DNA from: Brachypodium distachyon
Taxonomy: Eukaryota; Streptophyta; Magnoliopsida; Poales; Poaceae
Direction of reading: 5' to 3'
Assembly: GCF_000005505.3 (NCBI RefSeq)
Contig: NC_016131.3
Coordinates: 24,543,001-24,607,000, forward strand
DNA: 64,000 nt
Of this stretch, positions 37,912 through 48,539 are shown piece after piece. The notes beneath the pieces were generated by a model that saw only the letters and a program-made list of their open reading frames with translations, was not told where the DNA came from and did not search any database. The stretch's first letter is position 1. Each line of letters begins with the position of its first letter. A program made the position numbers and the translations under genes.

Positions 37912-38552
37912 GTTTAGTGATGGGATCACCACTATGTATCTGTGGACAAACCGATTATATGACATGGTTCCTTGTGTAAGGAAAATACTTAGTGAGGATG
38001 AGTTGTATAAGTATATAGGATGTGACCGAAAATTTGACCAAATTGTTAAAAGCTACTCCCCTCCTTAAAGGTTATCATATTTGGTTTCGTTAAGATGACT
38101 CTGACAACTAATAACTTTATTAATAAGTAATTTGTATGATAGAAAATTACAATTATTAATAAGAACTTTTGAAGAGAAATTTATTGATATAAATTGCATT
38201 TCTTAAAAACATATATTAGCCTGGTAATTTTTGATCAAAGAATTGTCTTGACACTAACCAAATACGATAACCTTTGTGAAAATAAGAAAGTATAAAAAAA
38301 TCATGATTAAAATTCATTAGACCTAGAGATAATCTAAGAGGATAACAAAATGCTGTTCCATCCTATTCCTCGGACTAAACAAAATCTGGAATTGTTTTCA
38401 TTTTGCAACCAAACACCAAGTTAAAATCATTCTATTCTTTCCAACAAAGAAAAAAAATACTCCCTCCGACCCATACTATTTGTCTCAAAGCGTCTAGATA
38501 CATGTAATATTTCGATTAATACTCAACTAAAGGAACAGAGTGAAGAATCTAA
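37912..38552. other. Intergenic, no gene; degenerate Stowaway remnant
   Basis: No gene is seen. A half-conserved Stowaway terminus (ACTCCCTCCGACCCATA at 38460) opens a stretch to about 38545 whose right end (GGAACAGAGTGAAG) has decayed. The region ends at TAA (38550-38552), a Harbinger-type target before the next element. Confidence 0.45.
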
Positions 38553-39605
38553 GGCTCCATTTGTTTGGGCTTTCAGAGCAGCTTTCAATGGAAAAAAAGC
38601 TGAAATCCAACCAAACAACGAATTTGGACCCGTTTTTTTACCAAAGTTCAAACCTTTTAGTTATGTTGGACAAATCAGGTGCACAAGGTACTTCTCGTTC
38701 TCGGGCTTATTGAAAACTCACGTACCCTGTTCACTGAAAGTTGATAGAAATTAACGGGCATATGCCCCCGCTAAAAGGAATTCAGCCGGTTATTTCTCTC
38801 ATCTCTGCCACGTCAAATATCTCTCCGTCTCTCCAAGTCTCCGTCGATCGATCCCATCTCCGTCTGGAGCAGGGTCTCCCGCCGCCGCTGCCCTCCAGCC
38901 GCCGCTGGCCGTTCCTCCTGGCCCGGCCGCCGCCTGCCCTCCAGCCGCCGCACTCCATCCCGCCGCCGCACTCCTTCCCCGGGGCCCCTCCTGCCCCCAC
39001 GTGCCTCGCATCCTCCCGCCCCCGCCTGCCCTCCAGCCACCGCCTGCCCTCCAGCCGCCGCCTGACCTCACGCCCTCCAGCCGCCGCCTGCATCTCTCTC
39101 CGGCGCCCGCCTGCCCCCGCCGTGGCCTGACCTCACTCTGTCGCCCCGCAGCGCCCCCTTCGTCCTCGTTTCCTCCGGACCAAGCCGGCCTGTTGTGGTA
39201 ATTATTTTTCTCTAATTTTGTATGCTTCGTTGTGCTTTGATTGGTAGTATTTGTTGATAATTTCTGGCTATAATGGTACTTCTGTGATGTTGTCGTTGTT
39301 AATTTGTTGACGGTGGTCATAATACTCCTGTATTGATGTTAGTAGATAATGCCGCTAATGTTGCCGGGTGCTTGTTGTATGATGCGTTGTAATTATGTTG
39401 CAACCATGTATATATATTTTTGGTAACGGATTGGTCAATGCAATAGATGGAGAAGGCACTTTGGGACGCATACCTTACTAGAATCTTTTGTGAGGTATGT
39501 GCAAAGGAGGTTCAACTTGGCAATAGGCCAGGGCCGTTCTTGAGTTCAAAGGGATATAAGAACCTTGAGGATAATTTCTTTAGTATTACCAAGAAAAGGT
39601 ATGTG
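38553..39605 (+). mobile_element. Left half of a second PIF/Harbinger element
   Basis: GGCTCCATTTGTTTGGGCTT at 38553 is a Harbinger/Tourist-type terminus next to TAA (38550-38552). A CCGCC-rich leader (38860-39180) leads to a splice acceptor and a MYB/SANT exon. The element then stops where the inverted CesA block begins at about 39606; no right terminus was found anywhere before 41000. It has lost its 3' half. Confidence 0.6.
39447..39598 (+). pseudogene. MYB/SANT-like exon of the second Harbinger, truncated
   Basis: After an AATAG acceptor the exon runs from ATG 39447 to a GTATG donor at 39599. It encodes a Myb/SANT-like domain with LTRIFCEVCAKEVQLGNRPG and KGYKNLEDNFF. This start (CEVCxKEVxxGNRPG) is the usual first exon of L10-interacting-MYB-like proteins in grass Harbinger elements. 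The downstream exons are absent, because the minus-strand CesA block begins 7-8 bp after the donor. Confidence 0.7.
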
Positions 39606-40354
39606 ATCAACCTGCAAGCACATTAGAACAAGCAATTGAGCACTTATTCTGACAAGAGCTAAGAGTAGCACAAAATTTGCTAGTACCATCTGCCCATTGG
39701 TGAGGAGGGGAACATTGGGGATTGGCTGGAAAAGCTGATGGCCATTGAGGTCAGCTCCACCACGGCCGTAGCTCATGCAGGCGTGGAGCATGGACTCGGT
39801 GACATACTGGGTGTCGTTCCTGTCCGCCATCCTCCTCCTCATCCCCTGGCACACGCGCACAGCCTGCAGCAAACAGAAAGAATCAAATGACCCCAATCCA
39901 ATTGGGACTAGGCATTGTTGTCCTTGATGCGCTTGAAGCGGGTCTTGCACTATGGGCAGTTCTGCGTGCCCTTGATGCGCTTGAAGCGGGTCTTGCACTA
40001 TGGGCAGTTCTGCGTGCCCTTGCGGCGCTCGTACTCATAGCAGTCGCGACAGACGGGGAAGGCGCACTCGTTGCATGCCACGAACGGCTCGCCGTCAGGA
40101 GTCAGCCCGACGTCATCGCCACAAATCTGGCAGACCTTCACGTTCTGCAGCCGCAGCGGCTTCGGCTGAAGGCAAAAAAAAAGGGGGAAGAAAGAAAAAT
40201 CAACACCGGTCCCCGACCCGAAACCCATGCCCCGGCGATTCCGCGGCAACCATAACGCTGGGCACGTACGTACCGCAGGATCGCCGTCGCGGCGGATGAC
40301 GATGAGCTCGTTGCGGTTGTGGGAGCCCGCAACTAGCCCCGCGCTGGCCTCCAT
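39606..40354 (-). pseudogene. CesA: Inverted 5' exons 1-3 of the CesA gene, disrupted
   Basis: Read on the minus strand, exon 1 (40354-40274) gives [17 protein letters not shown] and ends GDPA. Exon 2 (40165-39922) encodes the RING-type zinc finger ([27 protein letters not shown]). Exon 3 (39863-39687) encodes the variable region up to [11 protein letters not shown]. These are the three exons missing from the plus-strand gene. Damage: the Gln in CPQCKTR has become TAG (39998-40000), and a 48-bp tandem duplication repeats that stop (39950-39952). The intron-2 donor is lost (AAGG|AC instead of GT), and exon 3 has a frame-changing deletion between DEEEDG and DRNDTQ. Intron 3 (39686-39612) and the first six bases of exon 4 follow. 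It therefore cannot encode a functional N-terminus. Confidence 0.88.
39922..40017. repeat. 48-bp tandem duplication inside the inverted CesA exon 2
   Basis: Two identical 48-bp copies (39922-39969 and 39970-40017) cover the end of the zinc-finger exon. Both contain the same TAG stop, so the stop arose before the duplication. Forty-eight bases is sixteen codons, so the frame itself is unchanged. Confidence 0.95.
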
Positions 40355-40654
40355 GGCTTGTCCTTGTACTCTTCCTCGTCCGCCGCCGCGTACCGCTCGT
40401 TTCTACCAGATCCCCATCCCCACCCGCTTCCCCCTCGAAGCCAATCCTTCCCGGGGAATACTTATCTGGCCAATGCGCCGCGCCGGGGAAGAGAATGGAG
40501 AAGATGCGTGTACACGGCGCGGCAGCGTCGGTGGGGTGGGAGGGGATCAGTGGAAATTTTAAGGGAAAAAAAGGGGCGAGAGGAAGGGGCGGAGAGTGTC
40601 GGTGGAAGAAGAAAGAAAGGGACGCACTACCAGGAAGGAAACTGAACCAAACTC

Positions 40655-40797
40655 TTGTCAGAATAAGTGCTCAATTGCTACTTTGTGCTAATTTTGTGCC
40701 CCTCCTCACCAATGGGCAGATGGTACTAGCAAATTTTGTGCTACTTTTAGCTCTTGTCAGAATAAGTGGTCAATTGTTTGTTCCAATGTGCTTGCAG
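40655..40797 (+). repeat. Second copy of the CesA exon-3 end and intron 3 (inverted relative to 39612-39700)
   Basis: CTCCTCACCAATGGGCAGAT is followed by a 75-bp intron (40723-40797) that matches the minus-strand intron at 39686-39612 with four differences counted by eye. Just upstream (40655-40682) a further short piece of intron 3 (TCAGAATAAGTGCTCAATTG) is repeated out of order. These repeats mark one edge of the inversion and suggest a patchy, duplication-associated breakpoint. Confidence 0.85.
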
Positions 40798-43700
40798 GTT
40801 GATGACATCCCGCCAGAGCAGCTCGCACTTGTGCCGTCTTTCATGGGAGGCAGGGGAAAGAGAATCCACCCACTTCCTTATGCGGACCCTAACCTACCTG
40901 GTGTTTATCTTAACTATCATCAGCTACAATTTAGTTGTCATGATCCTTGAATAGTATTGGTGGTTAATGGTTGTTTTCTTGCAGTGCAACCAAGGTCTAT
41001 GGACCCATCGAAGGATCTCGCTGCGTATGGTTATGGTAGTGTTGCATGGAAGGAACGGATGGAGAGCTGGAAGCAGAAACAGGAGAGTTTGCACCAAATG
41101 AGGAATGATGGTAGCGGTAAAGACTGGAATGGTGACAATGATGATGCAGATCTACCACTGTATGATCCTGGAAACTTTTTTCCCTACATTTTTTTTCTCT
41201 TTGACAGGGCTATTTGAGTAGTTTGTTAAAGTTGGAATATACTCCGTAGTTCAAATTTGCACTAAAACCACGACAAGAATTTAGGAACGGAGGAAATAGT
41301 TGGTTATTTCACAAAGAACTTTCCGTCTGGTATTTTCTTAAAGACAGTGATTGCCCTTTTCTTTGCATTGTGTGATTTACCATCTCCTTGTTGATCTTTT
41401 TTAACCAGCATGGATGAAGCTAGACAACCGTTGTCCAGAAAGATTCCGATTTCTTCAAGCCAGATTAACCCCTATAGAATGGTTATCATAATTCGCCTGG
41501 TGGTTCTTGGTTTCTTCTTCCACTACCGTGTGATGCATCCAGTGCATGATGCATTTGCTTTATGGCTGATATCTGTAATCTGTGAAATCTGGTTTGCCAT
41601 GTCTTGGATTCTTGATCAATTCCCAAAGTGGTTTCCTATTGAGAGGGAGACATACCTTGACCGATTATCATTGAGGTTAGTTACTGTTGCTTCCTAGCAG
41701 TATTTCCTATTCCTTCTTTCTGAAGTTTTGAGATTAATTTTTTGTCTGCATAGGTTTGACAAGGAGGGCCAGCCTTCTCAACTCGCACCAATTGATTTCT
41801 TTGTCAGTACAGTTGACCCTTTAAAGGAACCACCTTTAGTCACAGCAAATACTGTTCTGTCCATTCTGGCGGTAGATTATCCAGTTGATAAGATTTCTTG
41901 TTACGTTTCTGATGATGGTGCTGCAATGCTGACATTTGAAGGATTATCTGAAACTTCTGAATTCGCAAAGAAATGGGTACCGTTCTGTAAAAATTATTGC
42001 ATTGAACCACGTGCTCCAGAGTGGTATTTCCAACAGAAGATAGACTACCTTAAAGATAAGGTGGTCCCGAACTTTGTTAGGGAGAGAAGAGCAATGAAGG
42101 TGCATTATTTGGTCTCCTGTGTTCTTCACTGTTATCCCGTATTTGATAACCATGCTAATTTGGCTAAGCTTGACTTATTTTCAGAGAGAGTATGAGGAAT
42201 TCAAGGTTAGAATCAATGCATTGGTTGCTAAAGCGCAGAAAGTTCCTGATGAAGGGTGGACAATGCAAGATGGAACTCCGTGGCCTGGAAACAATGTTCG
42301 TGATCATCCTGGAATGATTCAGGTATGGTTAATGGTGTTAAACTGTATACTACTCCCTCTGTTCCTAAATACTTGTCGTGGTTTTAGTGCAAATTTGCAC
42401 TAAAACCACGACAAGTATTTAGAAACGGAGGGAGTAGTGATGGACCTCATTTCTTCTTTTCCCATTTTGTGACTAAGTTTTCCGTATTAATAGGTTTTCC
42501 TTGGCCAAAGTGGTGGTCATGATGTGGATGGACACGAACTGCCTCGATTGGTTTATGTTTCAAGAGAAAAACGGCCAGGCTATAACCATCATAAGAAGGC
42601 TGGTGCTATGAATGCATTGGTAAACATAATGCATGTTATGCCTTTTCTGTCAATCTTCCGTAACTTGTACTAATCTATAATTTTATTTCTGATTTTTGTT
42701 GGTTTGACTGTGTGATAGGTCCGAGTCTCCGCTGTACTAACTAATGCTCCATATATGCTGAACTTGGATTGTGATCACTACATCAACAACAGCAAGGCTA
42801 TAAAGGAAGCGATGTGTTTTATGATGGACCCTTTGGTAGGAAAGAAAGTCTGCTATGTGCAGTTCCCTCAAAGATTTGATGGGATTGATCGTCATGATCG
42901 GTATGCCAATAGGAATGTCGTCTTTTTCGATGTAAGATTTTTCATCCATTTATTTTGAGAAGTTTCTTGGCTACACGATTCATTTAACTTTGTCATAATT
43001 TCCCTAACATTTGCTTCTTACAGATCAACATGAAAGGTTTGGATGGTATCCAAGGCCCCATCTATGTCGGTACTGGATGTGTCTTTAGAAGGCAGGCGTT
43101 GTATGGTTATGATGCACCCAAAACAAAGAAGCCCCCATCAAGGACTTGCAACTGCTGGCCCAAGTGGTGCTTTTGCTGTTGCTGCTTTGGTGATAGGAAG
43201 ACCAAGAAGAAAACCGCAGAACCTAAAACTGAGAAGAAAACGAGGTTGTTTTTCAAGAAAGCAGAGAATCAATCCCCTGCATATGCTCTCAGTGACATTG
43301 AAGAAGGTGCTCCAGGTACCACCGGACTTCCATAGGAGACGTCATGATATTGTTCTAGAGATGTCATCATCTTCATTCTGATAACATCTATTGCTTTAAA
43401 ATACTTTTGTCAGGAGTTGAGACTGAAAAGGCTGGCATTGTAAATCAGCAGAAGTTGGAGAAGAAGTTTGGCCAGTCTTCTGTTTTTGTTGCATCCACAC
43501 TTCTCGAGAATGGTGGAACCCTGAAAATTGCAAGTCCAGCTTCTCTGCTTAAGGAAGCTATACATGTTATCAGTTGTGGCTATGAAGACAAGACAGACTG
43601 GGGGAAAGAGGTAAAGTCCGGAGCTTGATTGTTGCATGTTGGTTAGTTGTTCGAAACATTTGTTACCTGCTAAATCATATTGTTTTTGCAGATTGGCTAT

Positions 43701-44754
43701 GGTTACCTGCTAAATCATATTGTTTTTGCAGATTGGCTGGATCTATGGATCAGTTACAGAAGATATTCTAACTGGGTTTAAGATGCATTGCCATGGTTGG
43801 CGATCAATTTACTGCATACCTAAACGGCCTGCATTTAAAGGTTCTGCACCTCTCAATCTTTCTGATCGTCTTCACCAGGTTCTTCGGTGGGCTCTTGGCT
43901 CGGTTGAAATTTTCTTCAGCAATCATTGCCCTCTTTGGTATGGTTATGGTGGTGGACTAAAATGTTTAGAAAGATTTTCCTACATCAATTCTATCGTATA
44001 TCCCTTCACATCCATTCCACTCCTGGCTTACTGTACCTTACCTGCCATCTGTTTGCTGACGGGGAAATTTATCACTCCAGAGGTGAATCCTTTCAACATT
44101 TAATTCTGTATGGTGTGGAAATTGTTGAAGATTTATATCTAACTGCCCCTATTGGTTTCCATTTTGCAGCTGACCAACGTCGCAAGTCTCTGGTTCATGT
44201 CACTTTTTATCTGCATTTTTACTACTGGCATCCTGGAAATGAGATGGAGTGGTGTAGCCATTGATGATTGGTGGAGAAATGAGCAGTTTTGGGTCATTGG
44301 AGGTGTCTCTGCACACCTCTTTGCATTATTCCAGGGGCTTCTCAAGGTCATAGCTGGTGTAGATACGAGCTTCACTGTAACATCAAAGGGTGGAGATGAT
44401 GAAGAGTTCTCTGAGCTTTATACGTTCAAATGGACTACCTTGCTAATAGCTCCTACCACTCTGCTCCTATTGAACTTCATCGGGGTGGTAGCTGGCATTT
44501 CCAATGCAATCAACAATGGATATGAATCTTGGGGGCCCCTCTTCGGGAAGCTCTTCTTTGCCTTTTGGGTGATTGTCCATCTATATCCTTTCCTCAAAGG
44601 TTTGGTTGGAAGGCAAAACAGAACACCAACAATTGTCATTGTCTGGTCCATTCTGCTGGCTTCAATCTTTTCACTCCTATGGGTCCGTGTGGATCCTTTC
44701 TTAGCGAAGAATGATGGTCCAGTTCTGGAAGAGTGTGGCTTGGATTGCAACTAA
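40720..44754 (+). CDS. CesA: Cellulose synthase A, catalytic part intact, lacking its normal N-terminus
   Basis: Exons: 40720-40722 (last codon of exon 3), 40798-40900, 40985-41159, 41409-41675, 41754-42099, 42185-42322, 42494-42619, 42719-42931, 43024-43315, 43414-43610, 43732-44082, 44170-44754. From the ATG at 40720 they join without a stop to 931 residues ending GLDCN; rice CESA3-type proteins have about 1090. The glycosyltransferase family 2 residues are all present: DDG (about 236-238), DCD (403-405), TED (629-631) and QVLRW (669-673). Two helices precede the catalytic domain and six follow. The Cys-rich class-specific region (CNCWPKWC) is intact, and the sequence resembles primary-wall OsCESA3. 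The plasma-membrane enzyme polymerises UDP-glucose into cellulose. The RING finger used for CESA assembly is missing because exons 1-3 are inverted next door. Whether the ATG at 40720 is used is unknown, and an out-of-frame ATG lies 8 bp upstream. Confidence 0.88.
41242..41296. mobile_element. Shortened Stowaway MITE in CesA intron 5
   Basis: Flanked by TA on each side, it retains CTCCGTAGTTCAAATTTGCA and the right arm CGACAAGAATTTAGGAACGG. It belongs to the same family as the MITE at 42353-42434 but has lost most of its left arm. Confidence 0.75.
42353..42434. mobile_element. Near-perfect palindromic Stowaway MITE in CesA intron 8
   Basis: The 82-bp element has arms CTCCCTCTGTTCCTAAATAC and, inverted, CTCCCTCCGTTTCTAAATAC, which continue as an almost perfect palindrome to the centre. 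TA flanks both sides (42351-42352, 42435-42436). As RNA it would fold into a long hairpin within the CesA pre-mRNA. Confidence 0.93.
43662..43738. repeat. 40-bp tandem duplication of the CesA intron 12 acceptor
   Basis: GTTACCTGCTAAATCATATT with the following TGTTTTTGCAG acceptor and ATTGGCT occurs at 43662 and again at 43702. The acceptor ending at 43731 restores the frame (IGWIYGS). The one ending at 43691 would add 40 bases and shift the frame. Confidence 0.95.
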
Positions 44755-46056
44755 GGATGCCATCACGCTAACTCCCCATCACCTTGTGCTGGAAGATATA
44801 TTTTTGCAGGTGTATGTGCCCGTATTTATACACTTCCCCTCTGTAGATAGAAACACAAAAAGGTCGCATTGCTTATATTCCATGGTGATAGCTCAGCCTC
44901 ATTTCTGCAATATTTGGGCAAACAGGAGGCTGCGGCAACCTTGTGCAGATGGTCTACCAAGTACAGCCTACACCTATATTTGATTGTTCAGCATTCTTTA
45001 TTGCACACGGTGGAAATGAACCGGGTGAGCCGAGCAGAAGAAAGATGTTTGACTCGATGCGTTGCTGTCCATGTACAAACTTGTTTCTCAATAAGGCAGG
45101 CAGGAAGTTATCTGCCGTGTGGAGCAAAAGGGTGCACAGTATTTATGTAGTCAGACATTGTATGCCTGCCCATTGAGGGGCTTATTCTTTCCTTTTCTGC
45201 TTTATTAGTACAAATTGTTCATGTAGCTAGTAGTAACGTAGTGTATCTAGTGTTGTAAAACGAAGCTTTTTTGCTGTCTATGTAATCGTATCTATCTATC
45301 TATATCTATCTATATATATCTATATATATATATCACTTTCTCAGCGCTTTGCAACAGATATTCTGTGTATGAGAAAATGTGTTGAAAGTCGATTTGTCCC
45401 GTTTAGATAGTCATATTACTGGAAGTTTGGGAACTCCAATCAGTAGGGGTGGAAAGTTTTGTACCTCCTGGTTGATGCCGAGGCACAATCAACCTGACCA
45501 CAAAGCTTGTTGTCCTTGCAAGCAATCACAGAACAATATCACACGCGATTTAAAATTGCGAATAAGATTGAAGGTCCATGAAATATAAATACTCAATATG
45601 GTGGAGTTCTGATGACAATAACATAGATGGTCTAATCAACACAAATGTTCGAAAGTAACAAAGGCTAAACTTTCATTGTTTATCTAGTTAATCAAAACCC
45701 AAAATCCATAAGGGGCACAAGAGATGGATAAGGATTTCTGTGCACCTTGCGATGGTGGTTCAGGTCCAACTCTGTCTCCAAATTTCTAACAAAATAACAC
45801 TACTTTGGAAATATAAAATTGGATCTGCTGACTTGTTTTGTCCACCACCCTCAGGTCGCTTGGAATCTGATATCGGGGCCATCGGAAAGTGTGGCCCATA
45901 ATATTTCAGAGGTCTCCTGGCAGTTCGGAACCGAATCCGAATGGAATTAAATTCGTGATTTCTTCATGTAGCAAGCTCCAAGTCCTGTGCCGTTTGATTT
46001 GTCAAAAAGTACACTTGATAGGCTTATCTTTCAATTCCATGAACAATCGAAGATAC
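44755..46056. other. CesA 3' UTR and downstream sequence
   Basis: After the stop codon the sequence continues as a probable 3' UTR to roughly 45280. A TATC/TA microsatellite follows at 45288-45334. From 45340 to 46056 no gene is seen; the composition is AT-rich and featureless up to the next solo LTR. Confidence 0.5.
45288..45334. repeat. Microsatellite (TCTA/TA)n
   Basis: Alternating TATC and TATA units run for about 47 bases downstream of the CesA stop codon. Confidence 0.9.
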
Positions 46057-48539
46057 TAAAGCGACCATCCCCTTATAGGGTATGATCTCTGTGTTTGCAG
46101 TGCTAGTTCCTGGATCGACTCACTAGCACACATAGTTTCATGGACCATAATCACCCAGACCACCTGAGGGACCTACGTTCCCACCTACACGGCTACATCT
46201 GCACAATCCCTCGGATTCAGAATCATATGTCTTACTCCATCAAGCCAGAGCCCATTTAGCATGTGGTTGTATTGAAAGCTACTAAACAGAAAACTAGTCC
46301 AGTCTCTAGATACCTCGGGTGGCATTCCACATTTGCGACGCAGTCACTCCCTAAATCCACGGAGAGACATCCATGGACGCTCCTCGAATCCACGGAGAGA
46401 CGACTCAGAGGGACCCATAGAAATGGACCTGACGCCGCATGACATCTCAAAAGCTCAAAGCAGCCCAGCCAGGATGATTCATTAAAGTTGTTTTTGCCAG
46501 GTTTCCAAAATACACCACAATATCAATTTCATGGTAGTTTAGATTACCTCCCACGTATACTAACATAGCATAGCATTCAACTACTTATGATGACAATTGG
46601 TGGAAAGGTACCGGCACAGGTATCCTACTCTACTAGGACAAAAATATAGCTAGCATAGATACGAATAATATCCCTATCAATGCAAACTACACAAACTAGT
46701 GCATAAGTATTTAAAATAAGGAATGGAATGGGAATTTATGATCAAAGTGAACTTGCCTTTGTCACCGTATTTTGAGTTACACTCTTCACCAAACACACGT
46801 TGCTCTCCGAATAATCTAAACGAAGCAAACATACACACATATGAACACACAAACCAACACAAGGAAAATTATGCCATGATGCAATGCAAGCAAGTGACAT
46901 GTTTTTGGTTTGTTTTAATTGCACAAGACTAACAATTTGTTCCAAAGCCCTACATACAGAGGACAACAAAACATAATTTTTTGAGTTGGTTGCATGCAAA
47001 AAGGATTTTTAAATCAAAAAATATGAATTAAATGGCATGAAAAGCCTTTTTGCAATTTGACTGGGTTTAGATTATTCAAAATTAAAATTAAACTATGCCA
47101 AAAGATTCTACAGGCTGAGAGGATTTCAAAAAGGTGCAGAACACTAAATTTGGCCAAACAGAATAAAAGTCATGAGTGTTTGAATTTCGGGGGCTTTTCT
47201 GCAAAGTTACCATTTAAACCGGCCGGGGAAAATGTTTACTAAAAGAGGTGACGCGTGGCATCATTCTATTGGTCGATACCTGTTCGGGATGGGAATAAAC
47301 GAGGGCCATTGGATTTAAAGAGAGATGGACGGTCCAGATCTGAACTTACCGGTTCGGTAAGTCGTGTAATCCTAGCCCTAGGATTTGGATCGGACGGCTG
47401 AGGAGGGGCTGGGGCTTACCGGCGCTAGGGTTTCTTCTCCGTGAGCTTGACGCCGGCGGCAGCTCGGGAAGTGGCGACGCAGGCGGCTCCGGGGGTCTCT
47501 GGGCTCCGGGAGATGGCTGGCAAGGTCCGGCGCGACGAGATGAGTCTCCCTGTGGCCTCGGTTCGCTTCGGGGGCGCCGGAGTTGAGCTCTAGCTCCTCA
47601 GAACGACGGCGAGCGGCGCGCTTCGGTTCGACGATGATGGCGACTCTACGGGGTGTAAAACGAAGAAGTAGTCGTGTCAAAACGTGTGCAATGGAAAGAT
47701 GAAGTATAGGGGGTTGGGTTTAGGTCTAGGTCTCACCTTGTTGCCGGCAGTGACCAAAAATGGGCGGCGCCCGTGGCGAACTCTTGCGAGAGATTTCGGC
47801 AGCCTGGGGGCGCAATAGGGAAGGCAACTAGAGGGGAAAGAGAGAGGAGGGTGCGGGCTTTATAGAGACGCAAAAGGCAACTCGCGGGGAGCACGGGATT
47901 GATGGCAGCGGCGGTGATGGCGCTCGCGGATCCGGCGCGGGGCGGAGATTCCGGCGGTGATTGAGGAAGGAGACGACTGACAGGTGGGGTCCCCTGTCAG
48001 CGGCTGCGGTCGGGTGCGGGTAAGTAGGCCGGTTCGGCCCAAGACGGCCGGGCCGGTCTGGTTCTCTTTTTTTTTGTTCTTTTCTTTTCCCTTTTTCTTT
48101 TTCTGTTTTTCCTCTATTACTTTTGATTTTTAACTCCAAATCTAACCAAATAAATTCCAGAAAAGTTCTAAAATCATATATTTATATGATACAACTTCTG
48201 GGAATGATTTCCCCTCAAAATAAAATATTTAAAATAGTTTTGCTTATAAGATTACCTTTAGGGCTTTATAAATAATAAACAAAATAGTTTTTCTACTCAA
48301 ATTTAAACACCAAAATATGGGGTAGCTTAATAATGCAATAAACCCATTTTATTATCAAACCACATTGGATTGAAACACAAATTGCAAAAAGAGAAGATAA
48401 GATGCAACGATCAAATAGAAAAAGATTTGCTTTTGAGATTTTGAATTCAAAACTTAAAATATGTTTAAAATGCACAAGTGGCATGATGCTCATGAATGCA
48501 AATGCATGATGCAAAGTTTGAAAATTTTGGGATTTTATA
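46057..48539 (-). mobile_element. Solo LTR, TGTAACATCCC family, copy C (minus strand, diverged)
   Basis: On the minus strand it runs from TATAAAATCCCAAAA (48539) to GGTCGCTTTA (46057), in the same order as copies A and B. It includes the GAGAGCAACGTGTGTTTGG-like block and the TAAGGGGATGGTCGC end. Both ends have mutated (TG to TA, CA to TA) and no TSD is left, so it is the oldest of the three. Its GC-rich centre (47390-48060) carries domain-free frames on the minus strand. Confidence 0.75.

Noticed and set aside
38553..40650. Capture of CesA exons by the second Harbinger as a Pack-type element
   Set aside because: No right Harbinger terminus or matching TSD was found beyond the CesA fragment, and intron 3 links the fragment to the adjacent plus-strand gene. 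Inversion of the local gene is the simpler reading.
43692..43731. Earlier CesA exon 13 start at the first duplicated acceptor
   Set aside because: It would insert 40 bases and destroy the frame before the TED motif. The second acceptor restores the conserved IGWIYGS.
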